Of a stretch of 64,000 bases of DNA, positions 19,778-29,933 are shown one piece after another. The translations under genes and the position numbers were made by a program. This DNA is from Thorsellia anophelis DSM 18579. GTDB taxonomy: Bacteria > Pseudomonadota > Gammaproteobacteria > Enterobacterales > Thorselliaceae. The stretch is taken from NCBI RefSeq assembly GCF_900111395.1, contig NZ_FOHV01000015.1:1-64000 (forward strand). The letters are read 5' to 3'. A model generated the notes under the pieces. That model saw nothing but the letters and a program-made list of their open reading frames with translations. It ran no database searches and was not told the origin of the DNA. How positions within the stretch are numbered: position 1 is the stretch's first letter; the number at the start of each line of letters is the position of its first letter.

Positions 19778-20239
19778 TTACTGGGTAGGGGGGTTATTAT
19801 CTAATTTAGTTTGTTCTGGTTCTGGATGACGAGTATATTCACCTTCAAACGTATTTTCATCTGCATATCGATGATAGACTGGATTCACTTTAATTTTTCT
19901 CGCATAAAATCGGTAAACAAGTCTCTGAACAATCGGAATGAGCAGAAGTAGTCCGATAGCATCGGTAATAAAACCGGGTATAAGCAACATAAAACCGGCA
20001 ACTAATAACGTAAATCCCTTTATCAAACCAAATAAAGCATCATTTTGTGGTACTTGCTTCATTTGTAAAAACAACATATGTTGCAAGCCTTGCTTTTTTA
20101 CTAATGAAATTCCAATGATTGTTGATAGAAATCCAAGAATAATGGTCATTAACACACCAATTTGATTGGCAATGATAACAAAAAGTGAAAACTCTAAATA
20201 TATCAATAACAAAACCACTAGAAGTATAATAAATTTCAT
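19778..20239 (-). CDS. fxsA: FxsA-family inner-membrane protein
   Basis: A small integral membrane protein; in E. coli overproduction of FxsA relieves F-plasmid exclusion of phage T7, and its normal role is unknown. From this start the product is 153 residues: MKFIILLVVLLLIYLEFSLF begins a first helix, followed by further hydrophobic segments including GFTLLVAGFMLLIPGFITDA, the family signature, then a short polar tail. An upstream in-frame ATG at 20266 would add nine residues (MSLLETPNY); alignment with the E. coli N-terminus favours the shorter form, but neither has a clear ribosome site. The next gene upstream is panD. Confidence 0.82.
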   Translation of the reverse strand: MKFIILLVVLLLIYLEFSLFVIIANQIGVLMTIILGFLSTIIGISLVKKQGLQHMLFLQMKQVPQNDALFGLIKGFTLLVAGFMLLIPGFITDAIGLLLLIPIVQRLVYRFYARKIKVNPVYHRYADENTFEGEYTRHPEPEQTKLDNNPPTQ

Positions 20240-20461
20240 ATAATTGGGAGTTTCCAGTAAGGACATAATGTATCAATATCTTTTCTATACCCTAATCGTC
20301 AGACTACTTGTTACGAACAATTAGGCACCTAAAATTTAAGTGACTTACATCTAAAATGCACAAAGCTTTGATTATACCTAATGATCTATCACGCTTAATA
20401 TGAGTGCCGAACCAATCTCATTTAATATGTAAGCCCTTTGAATATAAAAGTTTATGTCCTG

Positions 20462-20842
20462 TTATGAAACTTGAACAGGTATTGCTTTAGCTGTTCTTCT
20501 TAAGACATTATTATCATCAAAATAGCCGACTTTAGGTTTATGTACTCTTGCCTCTGCATCACTCATTTGCACATACGAGCAAATAATTAACCGGTGCCCT
20601 TCTTCTACTAATCTAGCTGCTGCACCATTAACAGAAATAATTTTTGAGCCTCTTTCGGCCGCTATAGCATAAGTCGAAAATCGTTGCCCATTATCGACAT
20701 TATAAATATCAATTGCTTCGTACTCTAAAATACCCGCTGCATCCATAAAATCGAGATCAATCGCGCAAGAACCTTCATAATGCAAATCAGCCTGTGTCAC
20801 TCGAACGCGATGTAACTTTCCTTGTAAAACGGTGCGAATCAT
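20462..20842 (-). CDS. panD: Aspartate 1-decarboxylase proenzyme
   Basis: Makes beta-alanine from L-aspartate for pantothenate and hence coenzyme A. The 126-residue proenzyme (E. coli 126) has the self-cleavage site Gly24-Ser25 in YEGSCAID, where Ser25 becomes the pyruvoyl cofactor, and the conserved Tyr22, Thr57-type and YAIAAERGS motifs. It is the third gene of a panB-panC-panD array on the minus strand, 113 bp after panC, so it may be cotranscribed or have its own promoter. Full length and intact. Confidence 0.97.
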   Translation of the reverse strand: MIRTVLQGKLHRVRVTQADLHYEGSCAIDLDFMDAAGILEYEAIDIYNVDNGQRFSTYAIAAERGSKIISVNGAAARLVEEGHRLIICSYVQMSDAEARVHKPKVGYFDDNNVLRRTAKAIPVQVS

Positions 20843-20955
20843 AAAAACCTCTACATAATTTATTAAATTTAAAAAAGAGTCACTATTTTAACTTAATTGT
20901 TTAAAAAATCGAAAACATTATCTTATCATTTGATATGCAAATCGTAAGCGACTAG

Positions 20956-21819
20956 CTATCTTACTGGTAATTCTACAATCATATTATCGATTAGTCGTGC
21001 CCTACCTAAAGTCGCAGCCATTAATATCACTGCATGTGTACTTGTTATAGTTAATTCTCCTAAGGTGTCTGCATCACAAATAAAAAGCTCATCTGGGATA
21101 AATCCATGCTGTTCTAAAGCAAATTGTGCTGTACTTAACAGCGTGGGGATATATAGCTCACCTTCTTTCATGTTACTCGAGATTTGATTCATTACCTCTG
21201 CTAATTTGGGCGCTGTTTCTCGCTCTAAGTCAGTTAATAACCCATTACGTGAACTTAAGGCTAAGCCATCTTCTGCCCGGATAGTCGGTAAACTTAATAT
21301 ATTCACATTAAACGACAGATCTCTCACCATTTTTTTTATGATAGCTAACTGCTGAAAATCTTTTTCACCAAAACACGCATAATCTGGATTGATAATATTA
21401 AATAATTTACCAACTACTGTCGTAACACCTCTAAAATGACCAGGACGATTTGCACCTTCTAGCATATCTGATAATCCTGGCACTTCAATAAAAGTCTGCT
21501 CTTCTAATTCCTCATATGGGTACATATGGGACTCAGAGGGTGCAAATATCAGATCAACCCCACCTACTTTAGCGATTGTTTCACAATCCATTTGCACAGT
21601 TCTTGGATAATTTGCAAAATCATCAGGATTATTAAACTGCAAAGGATTAACAAATATTGACACCACCACAAAATCAGCATGCTGCTTTGCTAATGTAATC
21701 AGAGCTAAATGACCAGCATGCAAATTACCCATTGTAGGGACTAGTGCTATAGACTTACCAGCTATTTTAGCTTGGTTTATCAAGTCTCTTGCTATAGGGA
21801 TAAGCTCTACAATTTTCAT
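20956..21819 (-). CDS. panC: Pantothenate synthetase (pantoate--beta-alanine ligase)
   Basis: Joins pantoate and beta-alanine with ATP via pantoyl-adenylate. It is 287 residues (E. coli 283). The nucleotide-binding signature VPTMGNLHAGHLALI (HIGH-like) lies near residue 30, and the second motif LSSRNGLL (KMSKS-like) near 188. FGEKDFQQLAIIKKMVRDL is the pantoate-binding region. It starts 16 bp after the panB stop, so the two are surely cotranscribed. It uses beta-alanine supplied by panD just downstream. Confidence 0.98.
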   Translation of the reverse strand: MKIVELIPIARDLINQAKIAGKSIALVPTMGNLHAGHLALITLAKQHADFVVVSIFVNPLQFNNPDDFANYPRTVQMDCETIAKVGGVDLIFAPSESHMYPYEELEEQTFIEVPGLSDMLEGANRPGHFRGVTTVVGKLFNIINPDYACFGEKDFQQLAIIKKMVRDLSFNVNILSLPTIRAEDGLALSSRNGLLTDLERETAPKLAEVMNQISSNMKEGELYIPTLLSTAQFALEQHGFIPDELFICDADTLGELTITSTHAVILMAATLGRARLIDNMIVELPVR

Positions 21820-21835
21820 TGTTATTCCATTACCT

Positions 21836-22630
21836 TTAATTAAATGAGTGTTCTACAGCAGGGTAAGTTTGATTTTCAACTTCTTCAATATAAGTTTTAA
21901 TCGCAGTGCGAATATCCCCTGTTTGGGCTAAGAAATTTTTCGCAAATTTAGGAACTTTACCAGCTGTAATACCAAGTGCATCATGCATGACTAAAATTTG
22001 TCCATCTGTATGAGGTCCTGCACCTATTCCTATGACAGGAATAGCGACATGGTTAGTAATCTGTTTAGCCAAGTCAGTAGGTACGCACTCTAAAACTAGC
22101 AGTTGAGCTCCAGCATTTTGAAGTTCAATCGCATCAGATAATAGTTGCTTTGCAACCGCATCTTCTCTGCCTTGAACTTTATATCCTCCTAGCACATTTA
22201 CTGATTGTGGCGTTAACCCTAGATGAGCACAAACAGGAACAGAACGTTGCGTTAACCCCTGAACGGTTTCAGTTAACCAACTCCCCCCTTCAAGCTTGAC
22301 CATATTTGCACCTGCTTGCATTAACTTAGCCGCATTTTGATACGCATCAATAGGTGTCGCATAACTCATAAAAGGCATATCAGATAATAAGAAACAGTTA
22401 GGCGCCCCCATTTTAACGCAGCGGGTATGATAGGCAATATCGTCAATTTTGACAGGTAACGTGGAGCTTAATCCTTGTAATGTCATGCCTAATGAATCCC
22501 CAACCAGTAATACTTCAATACCAGCATCTACAAATAGTTTAGCAAAACTCGCATCATAAGCAGTTAAGGTTGCAAATTTTTTCTGTTCGTTTTTATACTT
22601 AATCAAATCTGTAATAGTAATTGTTTTCAT
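21836..22630 (-). CDS. panB: 3-methyl-2-oxobutanoate hydroxymethyltransferase
   Basis: First committed step of pantothenate synthesis: transfers a hydroxymethyl group from methylene-THF to 2-ketoisovalerate to give ketopantoate. Its 264 residues equal the E. coli length. The TIM-barrel features [18 protein letters not shown] (Mg-binding Asp), [14 protein letters not shown] and the catalytic-Glu loop [22 protein letters not shown] are present. It leads the panBC(D) array. Only a weak ribosome site is visible before the ATG. Ketopantoate reductase (panE/ilvC) must be encoded elsewhere. Confidence 0.98.
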   Translation of the reverse strand: MKTITITDLIKYKNEQKKFATLTAYDASFAKLFVDAGIEVLLVGDSLGMTLQGLSSTLPVKIDDIAYHTRCVKMGAPNCFLLSDMPFMSYATPIDAYQNAAKLMQAGANMVKLEGGSWLTETVQGLTQRSVPVCAHLGLTPQSVNVLGGYKVQGREDAVAKQLLSDAIELQNAGAQLLVLECVPTDLAKQITNHVAIPVIGIGAGPHTDGQILVMHDALGITAGKVPKFAKNFLAQTGDIRTAIKTYIEEVENQTYPAVEHSFN

Positions 22631-23042
22631 ACATAGCCTATTAAAGTAAAGTGAGCATAATTGCCCATTTGTCCTCTTAAAATATCTATTTCAGTTATGA
22701 TCTAAAGATTTAACGTCATATACTTAAAGCCTTTGCAATAAGTCATTAAAGAGAATCATATATGAAGATAATTATACAGAATTTCACTTATGCCTCAATC
22801 AATTCATTTCAATTCCTTGATTTAAGCCTTCAAATGAGTATAAATATTATCCGGTGTACTGTGAAACCTTGTCCTTAACGGTGGGTAAGATGTCAAAGCG
22901 GGGATCTAAAATATTTAGGGTTTTGATAATTCATGGGGTTTAATAAAAATTTGGTTTTTATTAAACCAAAGCATCCTATCGTTGATTGATGATAGGATGC
23001 TTTGCTTACATAACCATGTATAAGTAGATGGATAAACTTAAT
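22631..23042. other. panB/fnr intergenic region
   Basis: A 412-bp gap upstream of panB and downstream of fnr. It contains two adjacent strong hairpins (22937-23003, listed separately). The stretch 22855-22915 is less AT-rich than its surroundings but encodes nothing I recognise. Confidence 0.5.
22937..23003 (-). terminator. Tandem hairpins downstream of fnr
   Basis: Two perfect 13-bp inverted repeats lie back to back. One is GGTTTAATAAAAA/TTTTTATTAAACC (22937-22949 and 22955-22967). The other is AAAGCATCCTATC/GATAGGATGCTTT (22968-22980 and 22991-23003). The second stem comes first for fnr transcription, 40 bp past its stop. No classical U-tract follows either, but the pair should block or trim transcripts. 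Confidence 0.55.
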
Positions 23043-23780
23043 TTAGTTAGCCAAAGCTTCTAGCGCGGGTTGATCTATTATTTCAATAAATTTGCCCTTC
23101 ACTAATAATAATTCATTAGTTTGTAATCTGCCAAATAATCGACTAACCGTTTCGACAGTCAATCCAAGGTAGTTTGCAATTTCTCCCCGTGTCATACTTA
23201 GACGGAACTCTTTTGATGATAAGCCTCTATCTGAAAAGCGCTTAGATAAATTTAAAATAAATGCAGCTAGGCGCTGCTCTGCATTTTTCTGAGACAATAG
23301 CAACAAAACATCCTGATCACTTTTAATTTCACAGCTCATTAAGCGCATGATTTGTTGGCGGAGTTTTGGCATTTTACCAGACAATTCATCCAATACATCA
23401 TAAGGGATTTCACATACCATTGAGGTTTCTAATGCTTGGGCGAAACTTGGGTGCTCTTTTGACACGATAGCGTCAAAGCCAACTAAATCGCCAGGCAGAT
23501 GAAAACCTGTAATTTGTTCTTCACCATTTTCAGTAATCGTGTATGTTTTCATTGTGCCGGCTCTTATTGCAAAAAGTGAGTTTAACGTTTCACCTGCATT
23601 AAATAGCGTTTGTCCTTTCTGGATAGGTTTTTTGCGTTCAATAATTTTATCAAGTTGTTCCAATTCAATATTAGATAAAGTGAAAGGCAGGCATAACTGA
23701 CTAATGCTACAATTTTGACAATGAATTGAAGAGCGATTATTCGAAAATTTTTGGATGACATGGGGAGATCGGTTTGTCAT
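23043..23780 (-). CDS. fnr: FNR oxygen-sensing transcriptional regulator
   Basis: CRP/FNR family; the active anaerobic dimer holds [4Fe-4S] clusters and binds TTGAT-N4-ATCAA sites. The product has 245 residues (E. coli 250). Cluster ligands Cys21, Cys24 and Cys30 are in [12 protein letters not shown] and the fourth is Cys123. The cyclic-nucleotide-fold domain spans about 40-160. The recognition helix contains [11 protein letters not shown] with the FNR-type E--SR contacts. A probable target in this window is the cyo promoter (site at 52043-52056). Single gene, divergent from bamE. Confidence 0.97.
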   Translation of the reverse strand: MTNRSPHVIQKFSNNRSSIHCQNCSISQLCLPFTLSNIELEQLDKIIERKKPIQKGQTLFNAGETLNSLFAIRAGTMKTYTITENGEEQITGFHLPGDLVGFDAIVSKEHPSFAQALETSMVCEIPYDVLDELSGKMPKLRQQIMRLMSCEIKSDQDVLLLLSQKNAEQRLAAFILNLSKRFSDRGLSSKEFRLSMTRGEIANYLGLTVETVSRLFGRLQTNELLLVKGKFIEIIDQPALEALAN

Positions 23781-24188
23781 AAATAATCACCTCTAATGAA
23801 ATTTGTGTTAACAAAATGAAATAAAGCTTCAAGACTGCCTCTTATTTTAACACTAACTTTCTAACTTAACATATATTAATTAACATTATTTCTACTTTTA
23901 TAAATTATCATTTAATTTCATAAACATAAAAACAATAAGCTATATACACAAATCTATATCTATTCATACATAGCAATATATTACTTTGAAATGATAGCTT
24001 TATAGTCTTTAATTAAAAGAATTGCTAACGGCTTGTATAAGCAAACTACTACCTAACATACTAACACCATTTATTATAAATATATGTAAAATTTGACATT
24101 TTAAAATATCTGTGGAATTGTATATCTCTACGTGATTTTAGTTTATAATGAGAGAAATTTTCTTCGACAGTTTGAAAGGATCCCTTAA
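23781..24188. other. Divergent fnr/bamE intergenic region
   Basis: A 408-bp very AT-rich gap carrying the promoters of both flanking genes. For bamE a TATAAT at about 24144-24149 precedes GAAAGGAT, a good ribosome site directly before the ATG. I saw no FNR-type palindrome here and no ORF. Confidence 0.5.
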
Positions 24189-24524
24189 ATGCGTAATAAA
24201 TTTATTTTTCGTATCAGTTTAATTGTGATTGCGATGTCATTGTTATCAGGCTGTAATCAAATACTATATAAGCCCGACCTAAACCAGGGTAATTATCTTG
24301 CTGAGGGTGCAGCTAAAAGTGTTACTGAGGGAATGACTCAAGAACAGGTACTATATTTACTTGGCTCACCTATCACAACTGATGTTTTTGATAAAAGCCG
24401 TTGGATTTATATCTTTAGGCAACAACCATCTAGAGAAGCGCTTAGGCAAGAAAAGTTAATTGTCACGTTTGATTCTGAAGGTCTTGTTTCATCGCTTAAA
24501 TATGAGCCAGTTACTGAGCTTTAA
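24189..24524 (+). CDS. bamE: Outer-membrane assembly lipoprotein BamE (SmpA)
   Basis: Lipoprotein subunit of the BAM complex that inserts beta-barrel proteins, which in this window would include the autotransporter. The 111-residue product has a signal peptide with lipobox LSGC (Cys22). It carries the family core PDLNQGNYL, VTEGMTQEQVLYLLGSPI, RWIYIFRQQP and LIVTFDSEGLV, matching E. coli BamE block by block. GGAT precedes the ATG closely. A strong terminator follows 33 bp after the stop. Confidence 0.96.
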   Translation: MRNKFIFRISLIVIAMSLLSGCNQILYKPDLNQGNYLAEGAAKSVTEGMTQEQVLYLLGSPITTDVFDKSRWIYIFRQQPSREALRQEKLIVTFDSEGLVSSLKYEPVTEL

Positions 24525-24557
24525 TAGGCTAAACTTTAATGTTTCTATAAATTCTAG

Positions 24558-24581
24558 ACTCGCCTCTCGGCGAGTTTTTTA
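24558..24581 (+). terminator. bamE terminator
   Basis: ACTCGCC-TCTC-GGCGAGT (24558-24575) followed by TTTTTT: a GC-rich 7-bp stem with a U-tract, a textbook intrinsic terminator. Confidence 0.9.
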
Positions 24582-24823
24582 TATCAGATTCATAGACATT
24601 CAGTAAAGACTCTTATCACTTTACACCAAATTACCTCTAGTCTAAAAAAATCTGGCACCAGCGTAAAACTTTTCACCAAACCTTAACTCTAGCAATTAGC
24701 TGCATAATTAAAATAAACATCTTATTTGCGTATGATATACAGCAATTCTCGCTAGAGCTTTACGCTTATCAGTGGTAAAATCACCTAAATGTGTTTTTCT
24801 TTTTCCACTACTAAGGGGTTACC

Positions 24824-25777
24824 ATGTCTGATAAATTATCTCAATTACGCCAGTTTACGACAGTTGTTGCCGATACTGGTGACATAGCAGCAATGAAGTT
24901 ATATACACCAGAAGATGCAACAACCAACCCATCTTTAATTTTAAATGCGGCACAAATACCAGAGTATGCCCCTTTGATAAAAGATGCAATTGCATACGCC
25001 AAATCCCAAAGCAATGAGAAAGCTCAACAAATCATTGATGCTGGTGATAAACTTGCGGTGAATATTGGACTTGAAATCTTAAAATTAATCCCAGGAAGAA
25101 TTTCCACTGAAGTTGACGCAAGACTTTCTTACGATACAGATGCCAGCATTGCCAAAGCTGAAAAACTCATTAAATTATATAACGATGCCGGAATCAGTAA
25201 TGATAGAATCCTCATTAAACTTGCATCGACATGGCAAGGGATTCGTGCTGCCGAAGTACTTGAACAAAAGGGCATCAATTGCAATCTCACTTTGTTATTC
25301 TCATTTGCACAAGCACGCGCTTGTGCTGAAGCAGGCGTTTATTTAATTTCTCCGTTTGTTGGCAGAATTTTAGATTGGTACAAAGCTAATAATCCAGGCG
25401 TTGAATATCAAGCCCATGAAGATCCGGGTGTTATTTCTGTAACTGAAATTTACAACTACTACAAAGAACATGGCTATTCAACAGTTGTCATGGGCGCAAG
25501 CTTCCGTAATATCGGAGAAATTCTAGCGTTAGCTGGTTGTGACCGTCTGACAATATCACCTAACTTATTAAAAGAATTAGCTGAATCGACTGGTACTTTG
25601 GAGCGTAAACTCGATTTCAAAGGTACAGTTAAAGCTAAACCCGCTAAACTAACTGAAGCTCAATTTTATTGGGATCACAATTCAGATCCGATGGCTGTTG
25701 AAAAACTCACTGATGGTATTAGAAAATTTGCAGTTGACCAAGGCAAACTTGAAGCAATGATTGAATCAATGTTCTAA
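24824..25777 (+). CDS. tal: Transaldolase
   Basis: Non-oxidative pentose phosphate enzyme moving a dihydroxyacetone unit from sedoheptulose-7-P to glyceraldehyde-3-P. The 317-residue product (E. coli TalB 317) has the Schiff-base Lys132 in [12 protein letters not shown]. It also has DATTNPSLI near the N-terminus, [12 protein letters not shown] and [21 protein letters not shown] lies before the ATG. Single gene ended by a long hairpin. TalA and TalB are similar, so the general symbol is used. Confidence 0.97.
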   Translation: MSDKLSQLRQFTTVVADTGDIAAMKLYTPEDATTNPSLILNAAQIPEYAPLIKDAIAYAKSQSNEKAQQIIDAGDKLAVNIGLEILKLIPGRISTEVDARLSYDTDASIAKAEKLIKLYNDAGISNDRILIKLASTWQGIRAAEVLEQKGINCNLTLLFSFAQARACAEAGVYLISPFVGRILDWYKANNPGVEYQAHEDPGVISVTEIYNYYKEHGYSTVVMGASFRNIGEILALAGCDRLTISPNLLKELAESTGTLERKLDFKGTVKAKPAKLTEAQFYWDHNSDPMAVEKLTDGIRKFAVDQGKLEAMIESMF

Positions 25778-25802
25778 TCTCGAGTCTCAAGTTCGTACTG
25801 CC

Positions 25803-25837
25803 CTCCATTTTATCCATAATATATGGATAAAATGGAG
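25803..25837 (+). terminator. Hairpin after tal
   Basis: Perfect 15-bp inverted repeat CTCCATTTTATCCAT / ATGGATAAAATGGAG with a 5-nt loop, 26 bp after the tal stop. A T-rich but interrupted stretch follows. Probable terminator or 3' stabiliser. Confidence 0.65.
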
Positions 25838-25916
25838 TTATGAGCATTTTCATTCGAACACTAGATAATTACTAATAATTTCCACACCCCTTTTGGATAT
25901 TACATCACTCATTCTT

Positions 25917-26486
25917 ATGCTAAATATTGTTCTATACCAACCTGAAATCCCCCCTAACACTGGGAATATTATAAGATTATGCGCAAATACTGGCTTTAAT
26001 CTTCACCTCATAGAACCACTTGGTTTTCCTTGGGATGACAAGCGCCTAAGACGTGCAGGACTGGATTACCATGAATTTGTCGATGTTAAACGACACCAAA
26101 GCTATGCAAACTTTCTTCTTGCTCAGAAATTCATTACTCAATCACAATTTGAAGAACATTCTATTTTAGATGAATCTTTGTGCGATCAATTACTAACCAA
26201 AATGATCACTCAAAAAATTGAAAATCATACTGGTCCTAAGTTATATGCTCTCACCACTAAAGGTTCAGGAGCTCATAGTTCAGTTTCCTATAAAGCCGGC
26301 GATTATTTATTATTCGGACCTGAGACTAGAGGAATTCCCATGTCAATTTTGAATGAATTATCATCAAATGACAAAATTAAAATCCCGATGAGTGCAAGCA
26401 GTAGAAGTATGAATCTCTCTAATGCAGTTTCGGTTGTAGTTTATGAGGCGTGGAGACAACTTGATTATCAAGGTGCTGTACGCTAA
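25917..26486 (+). CDS. trmL: tRNA (cytidine/uridine-34 2'-O)-methyltransferase TrmL
   Basis: SPOUT-fold enzyme that methylates the wobble ribose of tRNA-Leu isoacceptors. From ATG 25917 the product is 189 residues. It begins [20 protein letters not shown] and ends with the knot motifs [11 protein letters not shown] and [21 protein letters not shown]. coli TrmL is 157 residues; the extra length is an insertion of about 30 residues (around 70-100, rich in Gln/Leu/Lys) between RHQSYANF and KLYALTTKG. An earlier TTG at 25893 is not needed. Its stop overlaps the cysE stop by four bases, tail to tail, and the same neighbours occur in E. coli. Confidence 0.94.
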   Translation: MLNIVLYQPEIPPNTGNIIRLCANTGFNLHLIEPLGFPWDDKRLRRAGLDYHEFVDVKRHQSYANFLLAQKFITQSQFEEHSILDESLCDQLLTKMITQKIENHTGPKLYALTTKGSGAHSSVSYKAGDYLLFGPETRGIPMSILNELSSNDKIKIPMSASSRSMNLSNAVSVVVYEAWRQLDYQGAVR

Positions 26487-27328
26487 ATACCAGTTCCAAG
26501 AAAAGTTGCGACATAAGCATTATACTCATCTTCATCTATCTGTTGAGTAAACTCTTGATTCATTTCTAAAGAAGGCTTTGCACTATTTGGCTTACCAACC
26601 ACTCGAGCAGGCACTCCCGCAACAGAAGTATGGGCTTTAACGGCTTGCAAAACAACTGATCCTGCGCCTATTTTAGCTCCCTTCCCTATCTCTATGTTGC
26701 CAAGTATTTTGGCGCCAGCACCTATCATCACTCCTTCTCGTATTTTAGGATGACGATCACCGCATTCTTTACCTGTCCCTCCTAATGTGACATTTTGTAA
26801 AATTGAAACGTCATTTTCAATAATCGCCGTTTCGCCAACCACAATGCCAGTCGCATGATCAAGTAAAATACCACAACCAATTTTAGCAGCTGGATGGATA
26901 TCAACGCCTAATTTAACAGAAACCTCATTCTGTAAAAAAATTGCCAGTGCTTGCCTCTGATTTTGCCATAACCAATGCCCAATACGGTATGCTTGTAACG
27001 CATGAAAACCTTTCAAGTATAAAAGAGGTGTAGAGTAGTGTTTAACTGCAGGATCACGGCTGATGACTGCTATAATATCCCTTGCTGCTTGTGAAACCAT
27101 TGTCGGTTCGGCCTGGAATGCCTCAGAAATGATATCCCTTAATGTGACTGCAGGCATAGTGGTATTAGCTAATTTTTCAGCTAATATATAACTTAATGCG
27201 CTTGAAAATGTTTTATGCCTAAGTAGCGTTGAGTGATAAAAACTTGCTAATACCGGTTCATCTTCTACTAAAGATTTCGCTTCTAGCTGAATATGCTGCC
27301 AGACCGTATTAATATCATGTAATGACAT
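26483..27328 (-). CDS. cysE: Serine O-acetyltransferase
   Basis: Acetylates L-serine with acetyl-CoA, the entry step of cysteine synthesis. The product has 281 residues (E. coli 273). The N-terminal helical domain is followed from about 140 by left-handed beta-helix hexapeptide repeats ([53 protein letters not shown]). His-containing DHATG and GDRHPKI are the active-site loops. The C-terminal tail ends ATFLGTGI, consistent with the peptide that docks into CysK. It is the last gene of the yibN-secB-gpsA-cysE array, 99 bp after gpsA. Confidence 0.97.
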   Translation of the reverse strand: MSLHDINTVWQHIQLEAKSLVEDEPVLASFYHSTLLRHKTFSSALSYILAEKLANTTMPAVTLRDIISEAFQAEPTMVSQAARDIIAVISRDPAVKHYSTPLLYLKGFHALQAYRIGHWLWQNQRQALAIFLQNEVSVKLGVDIHPAAKIGCGILLDHATGIVVGETAIIENDVSILQNVTLGGTGKECGDRHPKIREGVMIGAGAKILGNIEIGKGAKIGAGSVVLQAVKAHTSVAGVPARVVGKPNSAKPSLEMNQEFTQQIDEDEYNAYVATFLGTGI

Positions 27329-27427
27329 AGTTTACCAAAGTATCCTAAAGTTATTTAGCCATTTTGAGTTCATTTATAAAATCAAATTCATCAGCATAAC
27401 GTATTTTTAGGGTGCTTATCGCTCCCC

Positions 27428-28447
27428 TCAGTCTCCTAGCCTATTCTCTTCACGCCTATCTCTACCAAGCAATGAAAGTGATGCTTCTTTTGCTGATTTC
27501 CCTTGATATAAAATCGCGTACATCTGCTCGACAATTGGCATGGAGACATTGTGTCTCTTAGCAAGTTCGTGCACTTCTTGTGTATTTCTAAATCCTTCAA
27601 CAACTTGCCCGATTTCTTCTAATGCTTCATCTTTCGTTGCACCTTGGCCCAATAATAATCCAAATCGGCGATTTCGAGATTGATTATCTGTACAAGTTAA
27701 TACTAAATCTCCTAACCCAGCCATTCCCATGAACGTAAAAGGATCTGCGCCCATTGATACACCCAACCTTGATATTTCAGCGATACCTCGAGTAATAAGT
27801 GCCGTTCTAGCATTGGCACCAAACCCCATACCATCAGAGATACCTGCACCAATTGCTATAACATTTTTTACGGCTCCCCCTAACTGCACCCCTATCATAT
27901 CATTATTAAGATAAGCCCGGAATCGTTGCTCGTGATGCAAAATGGTTTGCAAATCATCAGCAAAAGTGTCATCGGTTGCAGCAATACTAATCGCTGTTGG
28001 TAATCCTGCTGCTAATTCTTTAGCAAAGGTTGGGCCAGATATTACAGCTAAAGGAATATCAGGGCCTAAAATATCTCTTGCTACATCTTGAAGTAATCGT
28101 CCAGTTTCAACTTCAAGACCTTTTGTCGCCCAAGCTAATCGAGATTCATGACTTAAATACGGCTTAATCTGCTTTAATACATCCCCAAAAACATGACTAG
28201 GCACGACAACTAGCAAATCTTGAAAGCTTGAAACTGTTTTTTGAAGATTATCAGAAATCGCTAATAATGGTGGGAAAATGATACCAGGTAAAAACAATTG
28301 ATTTTCCCGTGCAGCTAGCAACTTAGCCATATGCTCAGGATTGTGCCCCCATAAACAGACTTTATGACCGTTTCTAGCCAAGCTAATAGCAAGCGCAGTG
28401 CCATAAGACCCTGCTCCCAATACCGCAATAGATGAAGGCGTTTGCAT
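27428..28447 (-). CDS. gpsA: Glycerol-3-phosphate dehydrogenase [NAD(P)+]
   Basis: Reduces dihydroxyacetone phosphate to sn-glycerol-3-P for phospholipid synthesis. The 339-residue product (E. coli 339) has the Rossmann motif [12 protein letters not shown] at 9-20. It also has [17 protein letters not shown] and the catalytic-Lys helix [21 protein letters not shown], then [10 protein letters not shown]. It begins 2 bp after the secB stop, so translation is coupled. The pairing of secB and gpsA is conserved in enterics. Confidence 0.98.
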   Translation of the reverse strand: MQTPSSIAVLGAGSYGTALAISLARNGHKVCLWGHNPEHMAKLLAARENQLFLPGIIFPPLLAISDNLQKTVSSFQDLLVVVPSHVFGDVLKQIKPYLSHESRLAWATKGLEVETGRLLQDVARDILGPDIPLAVISGPTFAKELAAGLPTAISIAATDDTFADDLQTILHHEQRFRAYLNNDMIGVQLGGAVKNVIAIGAGISDGMGFGANARTALITRGIAEISRLGVSMGADPFTFMGMAGLGDLVLTCTDNQSRNRRFGLLLGQGATKDEALEEIGQVVEGFRNTQEVHELAKRHNVSMPIVEQMYAILYQGKSAKEASLSLLGRDRREENRLGD

Positions 28448-28449
28448 AA

Positions 28450-28929
28450 TTAAGCGTCCAAAGGTTCTGCATCATTCGCAGATTGGTTATTTGCGGCCTG
28501 TTGCTGCAAATAATTCATAAATAACTGATCAAAATTAACGGGCGCTAAATTAATTTGTGGGAAGGTACCTCGGGTTGCTAAACTTAAAACACACTCACGT
28601 GCAAAAGGATAAAGTATATTTGGGCAATATGCACCAATACAATGAGCAAGTTGATTGCCTTCTAATCCATCAATAACAAAAATACCCGCCTGTTGTACTT
28701 CACATAAAAAAGCCACTTCTTCCTCAATATTAGCAGTCACTGTAACACGCAACGTCACTTCATATACATTATCACTTAATTTATTTGAACTTGTATCTAA
28801 ATCAAGCTTTAACTCTGGCTTCCAGTCTTTTTGGAAAATATAAGGAGATTTAGGTGCTTCAAAAGAGATATCTTTTGTGTAAATGCGTTGTGTTTGGAAA
28901 GTCATTTGCGGAGCTTGTTGTTCTGACAT
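28450..28929 (-). CDS. secB: SecB protein-export chaperone
   Basis: Tetrameric cytosolic chaperone that holds unfolded precursors and hands them to SecA. The product has 159 residues (E. coli 155). Conserved segments are [36 protein letters not shown] and [20 protein letters not shown] with [12 protein letters not shown]. The C-terminus is hydrophilic ([12 protein letters not shown]). It lies 113 bp after yibN; in E. coli grxC sits between the two, but here that gap has no gene. Confidence 0.98.
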   Translation of the reverse strand: MSEQQAPQMTFQTQRIYTKDISFEAPKSPYIFQKDWKPELKLDLDTSSNKLSDNVYEVTLRVTVTANIEEEVAFLCEVQQAGIFVIDGLEGNQLAHCIGAYCPNILYPFARECVLSLATRGTFPQINLAPVNFDQLFMNYLQQQAANNQSANDAEPLDA

Positions 28930-29042
28930 AATAAATCCTTATATGAATGATATTCAAAGTTTATAGGGCAAAAAATCTTATTAATTTTCTGCCTTGTCGT
29001 TAATTTTTGACTACAAAATAAGTTATCTTATTCTGGACTAAC

Positions 29043-29492
29043 TTATTTCCCTTTTACTAGAGGTAAATTTTCACCATTCCAACCAGCTAACCCTTCTTTT
29101 AAGGTTGCTACACGCGAAAACCCATGCTGTTTGATAAGTTCATTTGCGCTTGCCCTAGCAGTCATACCTGTAGCACACACTAAAATTACTAATTTCTCTC
29201 TATGTTTATCTAATTTACCAATACTACCTTTTTTGATTTCAGCAGGTAGTAGGTTTATGGAATTTGCAATGTGGCCTGTTCTAAAATCATTATTTGCACG
29301 CAAATCAACGACGATAGCATCATCTTGATTTAATGCTTGTATTGCTTGGGTTCGAGTGATGTCTTTTACTTTAGAAAAGAAAGACTGGAATGTCAGAACA
29401 ATTATTGTAATTAGTAACCCTACCCATGCAATAGATAGTATAGAATGGTTTTTAAAAAAAGTGGGAAGTTGTTCAAAAAACGATTGCAACAT
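29043..29492 (-). CDS. yibN: Membrane-anchored rhodanese-like protein YibN
   Basis: The 149-residue product has one N-terminal transmembrane helix (about 17-38, SILSIAWVGLLITIIVLTF) and a cytoplasmic rhodanese domain (50-145). The catalytic loop is LVCATGMTARAS with the active Cys. Sulfurtransferase chemistry is expected; the physiological substrate is unknown, and recent work links E. coli YibN to membrane protein biogenesis. It leads the secB-gpsA-cysE array, as in E. coli. Confidence 0.93.
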   Translation of the reverse strand: MLQSFFEQLPTFFKNHSILSIAWVGLLITIIVLTFQSFFSKVKDITRTQAIQALNQDDAIVVDLRANNDFRTGHIANSINLLPAEIKKGSIGKLDKHREKLVILVCATGMTARASANELIKQHGFSRVATLKEGLAGWNGENLPLVKGK

Positions 29493-29933
29493 AAATTTTC
29501 TCGTCTATTTTTATTTTCACTGGCATCTAAGTTAAGTATAGGTCAGAGTGCACTTTGGAAGATACTTGATGGCTACCATAACTGACATGATAAAAACATG
29601 CTCGTACCAACCTTAATGTTATCAACAATTAATTTAAATGTAACGACATTGATTAATTTAACAAAACAATTCGTACTTATATTGTCGATCTGCTCTAATG
29701 TTCTAACACGAGTTAAGCTGTCTTTTAAAGACTGGGCGTTTAATCTATTTGTATCACTTGGAAATTAAGCACCAAGTGATAGATAATGCGAACATTATCG
29801 ATAAAGTTTAACATTATTCAATAAGATTCGCACCTTTATCTATTAAATAGCACTCTCTTAGAGTTATATTAGAACCTCATACTGAGTAATGCCAAATAAT
29901 ATATTTTACTCAAACCTAATCAAAAAAATTGAA
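29493..29933. other. yibN/tpiA intergenic region with one hairpin
   Basis: A 441-bp gap. The only structure seen is a perfect 10-bp inverted repeat TATCACTTGG (29752-29761) / CCAAGTGATA (29772-29781) with a 10-nt loop, which could end tpiA transcription although it lies 150 bp past the stop. No ORF or RNA gene is recognised; it must also carry the yibN promoter. Confidence 0.45.
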
